Shown: positions 1 through 6,080, counted from the first letter of the stretch. The stretch is 6,167 nucleotides of DNA from Anaerolineae bacterium (GCA_003484265.1 DNDO01000042.1:19459-25625), one strand, 5' to 3'. The notes: a model not told the origin generated them from the sequence alone. Program-made: numbers and translations.

Positions 1-1
1 T

Positions 2-1090
2 TACGCGCTCGAAACATTTCAAGCCGCTATTCGCGGCGGCGCCGAGACGGTCGTGTTATGCGACACCAACGGCGGGACATTGCCCTGGGAGATCGAATCC
101 ATTATTCGCGAGATGAAATCATCCATCGATCACCCATTTGGCATGCATACACATAACGATTCTGATTGCGGAGTGGTCAATGCATTGGTCGGCGTGCGCG
201 AAGGTGCGACTCAAGTGCAAGGCACCATCAACGGGGTGGGGGAGCGTTGCGGCAACGCGAATCTCGTATCCATCATGGCAGACCTTGAGTTGAAAATGGG
301 TTATCGATGCCTGCCGAAAGGGAACATTCAATATCTACATGACCTTTCTCACTTCGTTGCCGAGGTGGCAAATATCGCGCCTGATGAACATTTACCCTTC
401 GTTGGTAAATCTGCATTTGCACATAAGGGGGGAGTCCACGTAGCGGCAATGAGACGTTCGGCACAATCGTATCAACATGTGGAGCCTGAACTTGTCGGGA
501 ATAAAATGCGCGTGGTGGTCTCGGACTTATCAGGTCGCGGCAACTTATTGAGCAAGGCCGAAGAACACGGCGTGGAAGTGGAAGGCGAAGAGGTTTTGCC
601 TGTGCTTAATGAGATCAAGGAACTCGAGTCGCGCGGCTTTTCTTTTGAGGCGGCGGAGGCATCCGTCACGATGATGTTGAAGCGGCAGGAATATGGATAC
701 AAGCCCCCGTTTGACCTGATAGATTTCTCCGTCAATGTGGAGCATCGCGACAAACGCGGCATCTTCGCGGAGGCTACGGTCAAAGTGAAGGTGCAGGGCG
801 AGTTATTTCACACCGCGGCAGAGGGCAATGGACCCGTAAATGCGTTGGACAATGCGTTACGCAAAGCCCTGATAAGTTTTTATCCGCAGGTCGTTGATTT
901 TCATCTGTCCGATTACAAGGTCCGCATCTTGGATTCGGATCATGGGACGGAAGCCATCACGCGCGTTTTGATCGACACGCGCAACTCAACCTCACGTTGG
1001 AGTACGGTCGGCGCCAGCACAAACATCATCGAAGCAAGCTGGCGCGCGCTGGCTGATTCGTTTGAATACGGTTTGATGGTGGCGCATTAA
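2..1090 (+). CDS. cimA: Citramalate synthase, 5'-truncated (C-terminal 362 residues)
   Basis: Condenses pyruvate with acetyl-CoA to (R)-citramalate, the first step of threonine-independent isoleucine synthesis, in the cytosol. The reading frame is open from base 2, so the start codon lies outside the window; the GTG at 53 is an internal Val codon. Fragment motifs in order: DTNGGTLP (about residues 21-28), which favours citramalate synthase over 2-isopropylmalate synthase; the metal-binding HTHND (49-53, nt 146-160); GVGERCGNANL (about 78-88); and GKSAFAHKGGVH (about 135-146). From about residue 234 to the end is a LeuA-type regulatory dimerisation domain, with GNGPVNALDNAL and a C-terminal STVGASTNIIEASW motif. 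Full-length homologues are about 520-540 residues, so about a third is missing. leuB follows 40 bp downstream and ilvE after that, fitting a branched-chain amino acid operon. The dimerisation domain suggests allosteric feedback, probably by isoleucine. Homocitrate or isopropylmalate synthase is the less likely alternative. Confidence 0.93.
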   Translation, partial: YALETFQAAIRGGAETVVLCDTNGGTLPWEIESIIREMKSSIDHPFGMHTHNDSDCGVVNALVGVREGATQVQGTINGVGERCGNANLVSIMADLELKMGYRCLPKGNIQYLHDLSHFVAEVANIAPDEHLPFVGKSAFAHKGGVHVAAMRRSAQSYQHVEPELVGNKMRVVVSDLSGRGNLLSKAEEHGVEVEGEEVLPVLNEIKELESRGFSFEAAEASVTMMLKRQEYGYKPPFDLIDFSVNVEHRDKRGIFAEATVKVKVQGELFHTAAEGNGPVNALDNALRKALISFYPQVVDFHLSDYKVRILDSDHGTEAITRVLIDTRNSTSRWSTVGASTNIIEASWRALADSFEYGLMVAH

Positions 1091-1094
1091 TCCC

Positions 1095-1113
1095 TCGCAC
1101 AGACGAAGTGCGA
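1095..1113 (+). other. Small hairpin in the cimA-leuB spacer
   Basis: TCGCAC (1095-1100) and GTGCGA (1108-1113) are perfect reverse complements around a seven-base loop. The run that follows is A-rich rather than T-rich, so this is not an intrinsic terminator on the + strand. It sits a few bases upstream of the leuB SD and could slow mRNA decay or set relative expression of leuB. It may also be chance in a short spacer. Confidence 0.4.
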
Positions 1114-1118
1114 ATAAA

Positions 1119-1123
1119 AAGGA
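1119..1123 (+). promoter_or_regulatory. Ribosome binding site supporting the leuB TTG start
   Basis: AAGGA lies seven bases before the TTG at 1131. It supports TTG as the true start, since no in-frame ATG or GTG precedes the conserved N-terminal LPGDGIGPEV motif. Confidence 0.7.
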
Positions 1124-1130
1124 AAATAAT

Positions 1131-2189
1131 TTGGACTTCAACATTACACTCCTCCCTGGCGACGGGATCGGACCTGAAGTGGTCAGCGAAGCCGTGCGCG
1201 TGCTGGATGTGATCGCCAGCAAATTCGGTCACACTTTCAACTTTCAAGAACGCCTGATGGGCGGCTGTTCGATTGATAAATATGGACAGTCAATCACGGA
1301 AGAAACGCTTGCCGATTGCAAAGCTTCAGATGCGGTTCTTCTCGGTGCGGTAGGCGGGCCGAAATGGGACGACCCCAACGCCAAAGACAGACCCGAACGC
1401 GGACTGCTCGCACTGCGCAAGGGACTTGGCGTGTTCGCGAATCTTCGCCCCGTCAAAGTGCACCCTGTGTTGATGGATGCGTCTCCGCTAAAGCCCGAGA
1501 AACTCGAAGGTGTGGATATTCTCGTTGTACGCGAACTGACTGGTGGGCTGTATTTCGGTCAACCCAAGTTACGTGAGATGCAAAATGGCAAGGAACGCGC
1601 AGTGGATACGCTCGAATATTTTGATTATGAAATTAAACGGGTAGTCGAATTGGCGTTCACTCTTGCAAAAAGTCGGAAAAAGAAAGTAACGTCAGTGGAT
1701 AAGGCGAACATCCTCGAGTCATCACGGATGTGGCGGCAGATCGCGACTCAAATTGGGACAGGGAACCCTGATGTGGAATTGGAGCACATGCTGGTTGATA
1801 CCGCTTCGATGCGGCTGATAACTGCTCCCGTTTCGATGGATGTGGTCGTCACTGAGAACATGTTCGGCGATATACTGACAGACGAAGCGTCCGTTTTGGC
1901 AGGATCGATGGGGATGTTGCCTTCCGCCAGTTTGGGAGAATCAGGCGTCGGCTTATACGAACCGATCCACGGATCTGCACCCGATATTGCAGGCAGCGGA
2001 ATCGCCAATCCAATAGGAACAATTCTGTCATCTGCATTGATGTTGCGTCATTCACTTAAGTTAGAATCCGAGGCGTCTGCAATTGAAAAAGCAGTCCACC
2101 AAACCGTTACCGATGGCGCGCGAACAGCAGATATCGGCGGCAAATTAAGTACCCGTCAGATGACGGATGAAATCATAATAAATTTATAG
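1131..2189 (+). CDS. leuB: 3-isopropylmalate dehydrogenase
   Basis: Oxidatively decarboxylates 3-isopropylmalate to 2-oxoisocaproate with NAD+ and a divalent metal, in leucine synthesis. In a citramalate pathway the same enzyme can act on 3-methylmalate to give 2-oxobutyrate for isoleucine. The 352-residue length is normal for the family. LPGDGIGPEV (8-17) is the N-terminal signature. Substrate-binding arginines appear as R96, R106 and R134. Y141 lies in ELTGGLYFG, and catalytic K191 in SVDKANILESS. The metal-binding aspartates are D223, D247 and D251. GLYEPIHGSAPDIAG (274-288) is the conserved cofactor-binding signature, and these residues match the well-studied Thermus enzyme in order and spacing. 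The start is TTG with AAGGA seven bases upstream. The stop is ten bases before ilvE, so the two are very probably co-transcribed. Tartrate or isocitrate dehydrogenase relatives are less likely given the ELTGG motif and operon context. Confidence 0.97.
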   Translation: MDFNITLLPGDGIGPEVVSEAVRVLDVIASKFGHTFNFQERLMGGCSIDKYGQSITEETLADCKASDAVLLGAVGGPKWDDPNAKDRPERGLLALRKGLGVFANLRPVKVHPVLMDASPLKPEKLEGVDILVVRELTGGLYFGQPKLREMQNGKERAVDTLEYFDYEIKRVVELAFTLAKSRKKKVTSVDKANILESSRMWRQIATQIGTGNPDVELEHMLVDTASMRLITAPVSMDVVVTENMFGDILTDEASVLAGSMGMLPSASLGESGVGLYEPIHGSAPDIAGSGIANPIGTILSSALMLRHSLKLESEASAIEKAVHQTVTDGARTADIGGKLSTRQMTDEIIINL

Positions 2190-2195
2190 GAGAAG
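2188..2195 (+). promoter_or_regulatory. ilvE ribosome binding site overlapping the leuB stop
   Basis: AGGAGAAG begins inside the leuB TAG stop (2187-2189), with AGGAG ending seven bases before the ilvE ATG. The overlap suggests that ribosomes finishing leuB help initiation at ilvE. Confidence 0.75.
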
Positions 2196-2199
2196 AACC

Positions 2200-3120
2200 A
2201 TGGGCATGGAGTCGAAGTTTATCTGGAAGAACGGCGAATTGGTGGAGTTCGAAAAAGCAACCGTGCATATGCTGACGGCGGCATTGCACTACGGCGCCGC
2301 GGTGTTCGAGGGAATTCGCGCATACAAGACCGACAAGGGACCCGCCGTGTTCCGCTTGCGTGAACATTCCGAGCGGTTGATCAAATCTGCCGAGATATTT
2401 GGATTCCGCGAATTGCCGTTCACAGCGGAGCAGATCTCCACGGGTATCAAGGATACCGTGAGAGCGAACGGATTCGACGAATGTTACATCCGCCCATTGT
2501 TGTATCTGACAGGCGGCGCGTGGAATTTGAACATCGACGCGGGCAAGGCAGAGGTGATGATCGCTGTGTGGGAATGGAAGAATTATCTCGGCGAGGAAGC
2601 GCTGGCGAAGGGAATTCGCGCAAACATCTCGTCGTACACGCGCCATCATCCCAACGTGACGATGACCAAGGCTAAGATCGCGGGCAATTACGTCAACAGC
2701 ATCCTGGCAAAGACCGAATCGGAGCGGCTCGGATTCCAGGAAGCCATCATGCTCGACCCGCAGGGATATATTGCGGAATGTACCGGTGAAAATCTTTTCG
2801 TCGTAAAGAATGGAAGGGTGATCACCCCGTCCACCGCGCCTGTGTTGGAAGGCATTACGCGCGATTCGATTGCAACCATTGCAAAGGACTTGGGCTACAC
2901 GGTGCTCGAGGCGCCCGTATCGCGCGACCAACTCTATAACGCGGACGAGGTCTTCGTGTGCGGTACCGCCGCCGAGGTGATCGGCTTGAGCGAGATCGAC
3001 TTCCGCAAGATCGGTGACGGGAAGTCCGGAAAAATAACGCGCGAGATACAGACCGTGTATCACGATGCGATACGAGGCAAGAATAAAAAGTACGAAGCGT
3101 GGTGTGATCACGTAGCGTAA
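2200..3120 (+). CDS. ilvE: Branched-chain amino acid aminotransferase
   Basis: PLP-dependent class IV (fold type IV) transaminase that interconverts the branched-chain 2-oxo acids with Leu, Ile and Val using glutamate, the last step of the pathway. Its 306 residues are typical of the IlvE group. Visible signatures: ALHYGAAVFEGIRAY (28-42) at the N terminus; the PLP Schiff-base lysine, K159 by alignment to the E. coli enzyme, in TKAKIAGNYVNS; E193 in AECTGENLF; GITRD (218-222); and FVCGTAAEV (252-260), the phosphate-binding loop. The ATG at 2200 has AGGAG seven bases upstream; a second ATG two codons later (2206) is less well spaced. It is the last gene of the operon, and a strong hairpin begins directly after the stop. 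D-amino acid transaminase and aminodeoxychorismate lyase share the fold, but the length, motifs and neighbours favour IlvE. Confidence 0.97.
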   Translation: MGMESKFIWKNGELVEFEKATVHMLTAALHYGAAVFEGIRAYKTDKGPAVFRLREHSERLIKSAEIFGFRELPFTAEQISTGIKDTVRANGFDECYIRPLLYLTGGAWNLNIDAGKAEVMIAVWEWKNYLGEEALAKGIRANISSYTRHHPNVTMTKAKIAGNYVNSILAKTESERLGFQEAIMLDPQGYIAECTGENLFVVKNGRVITPSTAPVLEGITRDSIATIAKDLGYTVLEAPVSRDQLYNADEVFVCGTAAEVIGLSEIDFRKIGDGKSGKITREIQTVYHDAIRGKNKKYEAWCDHVA

Positions 3121-3121
3121 A

Positions 3122-3160
3122 AAAACCTGGGAGGTTTATAAAACCTCCCAGGTTTTATTT
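3122..3160 (+). terminator. Strong intrinsic terminator after ilvE, T-rich on both strands
   Basis: A 16-base arm AAAACCTGGGAGGTTT (3122-3137) is perfectly complementary to 3141-3156, with an ATA loop. A T-rich stretch (TTTTATTTT) follows on the + strand. Seven A's at 3119-3125 give a T-run on the - strand, so the element can act in both directions. The stem starts one base after the ilvE stop codon. Confidence 0.92.
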
Positions 3161-3176
3161 TGAGTCTGTTTGGTTG

Positions 3177-3182
3177 TATAAT
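3177..3182 (+). promoter_or_regulatory. Putative -10 element of the ATPase gene
   Basis: TATAAT is a perfect sigma-70-type -10 hexamer. It lies 37 bases before the GTG start and just after the ilvE terminator, where an independent promoter is needed. The -35 position at 17-bp spacing (TTTATT, 3154-3159) is a poor match and overlaps the terminator tail, so the promoter may be weak or need an activator. Confidence 0.45.
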
Positions 3183-3204
3183 TTCCCATTGAACTGGAAA
3201 CGGC

Positions 3205-3211
3205 AAGGAGG
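3205..3211 (+). promoter_or_regulatory. Consensus ribosome binding site of the ATPase gene
   Basis: AAGGAGG is a full match to the SD consensus, eight bases before the GTG at 3220, and fixes that codon as the start. Confidence 0.88.
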
Positions 3212-3219
3212 ATAGACCA

Positions 3220-4788
3220 GTGGATAATTCGATCAAGCCATACATTACAAAGGACGAACCGTTCGGTCCGATCGATTCGACCGATATCGATCCCAAAGAC
3301 GTCGAAGCGTTGGAGAAGTTATTCGAACAGCATAATTGGATCTACCGCAACATGCGCCATCGTCCGTCCATCATCATGGGGCGCAAAGGCTCGGGGAAAA
3401 CATCCTATTTGAGATCGGTATTCTTCGACAAGAAATACGACTTTTATACGGAGATCCGGACAGCTCACGTGCTGGCTCATATCTCAAAGGTCATTCAGGG
3501 CATGACGAGGGATGCGGTCTTTCCCGAAACGCTTTCTGAATTGTGGGAAATGATCCTGTGGGTCTGTGTGCTTTCGGAGATCCGAAGGTATGACTTCCTG
3601 CCGCAGGATAAGATCGACCTGGTCAATGCCTATCTCGAAAAAGTGGGCGTCCGTGATGCCGCAACAGTGGATGAAGTGCTATGGAAACTTGCGAGCCTGT
3701 TCGATGCAACCATGGACTCCAATGCGAAGGACGGGATCACGGAAATCCTGCGGCATTTTGACCGTGTCTCGTTCGACAGGGCAACCGCCGCTGTTTCCGA
3801 CAGCCTCAAATCCGCCGACAAGAATTTTGTGATCCTGATGGATTCGCTCGACGATTTCCAACTGGATATCAATTCCGTTTCGTATTCGCTTCAGGGACTG
3901 CTCAAGTTCGTCGGTTCGATGAACAAGCCTCGGGATGTGGTGGACGTGCGATTCTGCCTGCCGACCGAGCTGTATCGGCGGGTCGTCAAGATCTCCTCCA
4001 ACCCAAACAAGGACTTCCGCCGCTCGTTGAAATTGCAATGGACCGCCAGCGAACTGATCCTGATCGGCGCCCAGCGTCTGGCGCTGTATCTGGAACTGTA
4101 TTATCCCGAATACTGGAAGAATCTTCTCCCACTCGACCCGACGAAGCGGTCTGACGCATTGAAGCTGTTCAGTTCGGTGCTCCCCCAGAAGATCACGAAT
4201 CAATCAGGCTTTCAGGAGGAGACGATCTCCTATATCCTTCGGCACACACAATTATTGCCGCGGCATTTCCTGATGCTGTTGAATTCCATCTTCAAGTCCA
4301 ACGGCGGCACGCAGGGATTGCATCCCTTCCCGGTCAGCGAGAACAGGATCATCAGAGGTGTGCGCCAGGTGGAGGAGCGCATCGTCAATGAGATCTTTGT
4401 CGCGTTCAAATTGATCCACCCAAGCGCCGGGGACGTCTGTAAACGGAGCCTGCCCCAATTGGCGCATAAGTTCTCGGTTGGGGAATTGCACAAGGTCTTT
4501 ACACGCTTCGGCAAAGCCGCGTTCAACAGCGACAGCATGTTCGATTTCCAACGCATGTTGATGGAAATAGGCGCGATGGGGAAGGTGAATCAAGACAAGG
4601 CTTCGGATGTGTATATACTTGGGGATTTCGAATATACCGTTGACCATGAGATCGGCATCAGCCACGATGATGAATTATGTATTCATCCGCTTTTTTCGGG
4701 AATCTTTGGGAATAACAGCAAGGAACTTCCTGTCTATCCCTCTGGCAGCGGTGTGGACGACGAGGATTCGAGGGATAATTTTGAGTAG
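3220..4788 (+). CDS. P-loop ATPase, Sll1717-like / ORC-STAND-like, role unknown
   Basis: A 522-residue cytosolic protein with no signal peptide or clear membrane segment. Walker A is GRKGSGKT at residues 54-61. Walker B is FVILMDSLDDF at 203-213, with D208 as the likely Mg-coordinating acid. LLPRHFLMLLNS (345-356) resembles the sensor-2 helix of ORC/STAND-type AAA+ relatives, with R348 as candidate sensor. Residues about 385-490 look like a C-terminal winged-helix region ending in CIHPLFSGIFG, and the tail (508-522) is acidic. The layout resembles the ATPases annotated as Sll1717 type; this is recognition by pattern, not a search. Such proteins are poorly characterised; roles in defence, DNA transactions or signalling are all possible, and none is shown here. 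The gene has its own -10 element and consensus SD with a GTG start, lies between two terminators, and appears monocistronic. No nuclease, methylase or toxin partner is visible next to it. Confidence 0.88.
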   Translation: MDNSIKPYITKDEPFGPIDSTDIDPKDVEALEKLFEQHNWIYRNMRHRPSIIMGRKGSGKTSYLRSVFFDKKYDFYTEIRTAHVLAHISKVIQGMTRDAVFPETLSELWEMILWVCVLSEIRRYDFLPQDKIDLVNAYLEKVGVRDAATVDEVLWKLASLFDATMDSNAKDGITEILRHFDRVSFDRATAAVSDSLKSADKNFVILMDSLDDFQLDINSVSYSLQGLLKFVGSMNKPRDVVDVRFCLPTELYRRVVKISSNPNKDFRRSLKLQWTASELILIGAQRLALYLELYYPEYWKNLLPLDPTKRSDALKLFSSVLPQKITNQSGFQEETISYILRHTQLLPRHFLMLLNSIFKSNGGTQGLHPFPVSENRIIRGVRQVEERIVNEIFVAFKLIHPSAGDVCKRSLPQLAHKFSVGELHKVFTRFGKAAFNSDSMFDFQRMLMEIGAMGKVNQDKASDVYILGDFEYTVDHEIGISHDDELCIHPLFSGIFGNNSKELPVYPSGSGVDDEDSRDNFE

Positions 4789-4797
4789 TTCAAGATG

Positions 4798-4815
4798 AGG
4801 CCTGACAGGTCTTTT
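4798..4815 (+). terminator. Weak intrinsic terminator after the ATPase gene
   Basis: AGGCC (4798-4802) pairs with GGTCT (4808-4812), including one G-T wobble, around the loop TGACA, and is followed by a T-run. It begins nine bases after the stop. The stem is short, so read-through into the next region is plausible. Confidence 0.4.
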
Positions 4816-4830
4816 ACCCAAATCCGTGTG

Positions 4831-4839
4831 GGAGGTGAT
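4831..4839 (+). promoter_or_regulatory. Extended perfect Shine-Dalgarno without an established gene
   Basis: GGAGGTGAT is complementary over nine bases to the usual 16S rRNA 3' end. The GGAGG core is nine bases before the ATG at 4845, an ideal spacing, and only two bases before the ATG at 4838, which is too close. It is the strongest ribosome binding site in the window but precedes only a micro-ORF. Confidence 0.5.
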
Positions 4840-4844
4840 GAATC

Positions 4845-4940
4845 ATGGGATTTTGGAAGACTTCGTTATTCATGGCGAAGAAAAGTTTTGTGGTGTTTGG
4901 TTGTGGAAATATAATAACGAATTGCAAAAAAGGGGGTTGA
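4845..4940 (+). CDS. Possible 31-residue micro-protein
   Basis: ATG to TGA, 31 codons, beginning MGFWKTSLFMAKKSF and ending CKKGG. It is basic and aromatic, with two cysteines and a short hydrophobic stretch (FVVFGCGNII). I do not recognise it. The only strong support is the extended SD upstream. An overlapping ORF in another frame (4838-4972, 44 codons) has a start too close to that SD. Both lie just where base composition drops, so this could equally be the remnant of a gene cut by the insertion or loss of neighbouring DNA. Confidence 0.3.
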   Translation: MGFWKTSLFMAKKSFVVFGCGNIITNCKKGG

Positions 4941-5084
4941 AATTCGTTCTAGAAAAGAGTAAACTGACATAGATAATCTACTACATGAAAAATTAATTTC
5001 TAACTAAAATATAACCCTCAATTACCCAATATTTAATACCTGCGTTGTGCATTTGCTGCCTGCCATTCGAAAAGAGAGTGTACT
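4941..5084. other. AT-rich intergenic region upstream of the HEAT-domain gene
   Basis: GC is about 24% by hand count in 4961-5040, far below the flanking genes. No RNA gene is seen. A candidate promoter is TTGAAA (4937-4942), 17 bp, TAAACT (4960-4965). GATAAT (4972-4977) and TTTAAT (5032-5037) are alternative -10-like hexamers without good -35 partners. One of these probably drives the downstream gene. Confidence 0.4.
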
Positions 5085-5597
5085 TTGCCTGATATTCAAC
5101 ACCTCATCGGTTTGCTCAAGAGCGATGATCCAAATAAGCGATACGATGCATGTGAAGATTTGAGGGTGTTTCGACAACAATTACCGCGAGAAGCAATTGA
5201 TGCACTCCGATTAGTCATTAATGACCCAGACCCTGATGTTGCAGATGCGGCACAACGTGCTATTTCACTTCACGATCCTCGTGTGGAATCTAGGTTAACA
5301 GTCGATTTAGAAACTGAGAATGAAGTGCATAACACGCAGGGGAGGTCGAACTTTTATTCAGTTGGCCTGGTTGTGCTTCTGATTCTAAATATCGTTAACA
5401 TCTTTATAGGTGAGCTTGTCCTTTGTAACCTATTAATCCCAGTTACTTTTGCCTTTCTTGTTACTTCAATTACGGCTAAAGTCTTGGACGAGAATAAGAG
5501 GAAAGTTGATGTTAGCACAAGGTTAAAATTGACATTTATTATTACGGTGGTGATAGGTTGTATATTGGTGGCGATAGGTGGTGGATTTTTTCAGTAA
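5085..5597 (+). CDS. Small membrane protein with N-terminal HEAT-like domain
   Basis: A 170-residue protein in two parts. Residues 1 to about 66 are soluble and helical: HLIGLLKSDDPNKRYDACED followed by EAIDALRLVINDPDPDVADAAQRAI, with the paired-helix spacing and DPDPDVADAA motif of HEAT/PBS-lyase-like repeats (about one and a half to two repeats). After a polar linker come hydrophobic segments at about 91-108, 111-131 and 148-168, suggesting three membrane helices with a charged loop (132-147, DENKRKVDVSTR) between the last two. HEAT repeats usually bind proteins, so a membrane-anchored scaffold is a reasonable guess; no catalytic residues are visible. The start is TTG at 5085, with a weak GAGAG six bases upstream. 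No ATG or GTG lies in the open frame before it, and no internal Met exists. GC is roughly 40%, lower than the genes to the left. No terminator is seen after it. Confidence 0.82.
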   Translation: MPDIQHLIGLLKSDDPNKRYDACEDLRVFRQQLPREAIDALRLVINDPDPDVADAAQRAISLHDPRVESRLTVDLETENEVHNTQGRSNFYSVGLVVLLILNIVNIFIGELVLCNLLIPVTFAFLVTSITAKVLDENKRKVDVSTRLKLTFIITVVIGCILVAIGGGFFQ

Positions 5598-5795
5598 ATA
5601 TTCTATGAAAATTATTTTATCTCATATGATATGTAAATAAGCGCAGTAACAGACTGTGTAATATTATGAGTTGCCAAATCCATCATGCACTCGAAGTACA
5701 AATAGTTGATTCTATGGGCACCGGGAAGAGCCAGAAATGAAACAAATTCCTTTAACACTTTGTCATCGACTCGAAGGGAAAGATGATATACCCTC
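5598..5795. other. Intergenic region with no recognisable gene
   Basis: The region between the HEAT-domain gene and the T-box promoter. It has only ORFs of about 20-24 codons without ribosome binding sites, and no tRNA-like or repeat structure. TCATATGA near 5623-5630 is a short palindrome of uncertain meaning. Confidence 0.5.
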
Positions 5796-5824
5796 TTGAC
5801 AACCTCCTCCCTCCGTCATACAAT
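5796..5824 (+). promoter_or_regulatory. Consensus sigma-70-type promoter of the T-box transcript
   Basis: TTGACA (5796-5801), exactly 17 bp, then TACAAT (5819-5824): a perfect -35 and a 5/6 -10. Transcription should begin near 5831, just before the T-box Stem I. A strong constitutive promoter fits control by attenuation within the leader. Confidence 0.87.
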
Positions 5825-5929
5825 CCCAAAACAATAAACAAATACGCTGACGAGGACGAGTACACTTCAAAGCGATTTCCAGAGAGCCGAGCGAACAGGT
5901 GAAAGCAAGGCAAAAGCGCAGAAGTCGAA

Positions 5930-5932
5930 TGG
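5930..5932 (+). promoter_or_regulatory. T-box specifier codon UGG (Trp)
   Basis: The three bases after GAA and before the purine A5933 in the specifier loop, opposite the AGTA S-turn, read TGG. The register is set by the ACTTC/GAAGT helix on one side and the GAGG/CCTC helix on the other. A shift by one would give AUG (Met) or GGA (Gly); these fit the GAA-NNN-purine pattern less well. Confidence 0.75.
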
Positions 5933-6052
5933 ACCTCCGAGTTGAAAAGGCGAACACGCAAGTAAGTAACCCAATTCGGGAACTCCCGTTATAGAGTAAG
6001 GGTATACGCCTCACAGAGGTCGTACCTGAACAAAGTGAAGCTGGCTTCTTAC

Positions 6053-6080
6053 CCCTGTTGCATCACGACAGGGATTTTTT
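6053..6080 (+). terminator. Extra terminator-like hairpin inside the T-box leader
   Basis: CCCTGTTG (6053-6060) pairs with CGACAGGG (6066-6073), eight pairs with one T-G wobble, loop CATCA, followed by A and six T's. CTTAC (6048-6052) and GTAAG (6081-6085) can close an outer stem around it. It lies between Stem I and the canonical antiterminator. It could be an additional attenuation site or a leader structural hairpin with an incidental T-run. Confidence 0.55.

Noticed and set aside
2173..3111. Long open frame of 312 codons on the - strand opposite ilvE
   Set aside because: It is the antisense shadow of a strongly supported IlvE gene, with histidine- and arginine-rich low-complexity content, no ribosome binding site and no family resemblance.
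3679..4203. 174-codon - strand frame inside the ATPase gene
   Set aside because: Antisense shadow of the ATPase coding frame; no recognisable motif and no start signal.
4252..4665. 137-codon - strand frame inside the ATPase gene
   Set aside because: Antisense shadow as well; the + strand frame carries the conserved motifs through this stretch.
4795..4914. 39-codon frame starting MRPDRSF after the ATPase gene
   Set aside because: It has no SD, overlaps the weak terminator and the better-supported micro-ORF in another frame, and is arginine- and tryptophan-rich without family resemblance.
5666..5740. 24-codon frame encoding a Walker A-like MGTGKS, overlapping a 20-codon ATG frame at 5737
   Set aside because: Too short for a P-loop domain, no ribosome binding site, and no conserved context; the match is most likely chance.
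5929..5993. ATG-initiated frame within the leader considered as a leader peptide
   Set aside because: It overlaps the T-box specifier, has no ribosome binding site, and holds no run of Trp codons as a ribosome-mediated attenuator would.
5752..6014. Two - strand frames of 69 and 83 codons
   Set aside because: They lie across the T-box promoter and Stem I, whose conserved RNA elements explain the sequence; the peptides resemble no known family.
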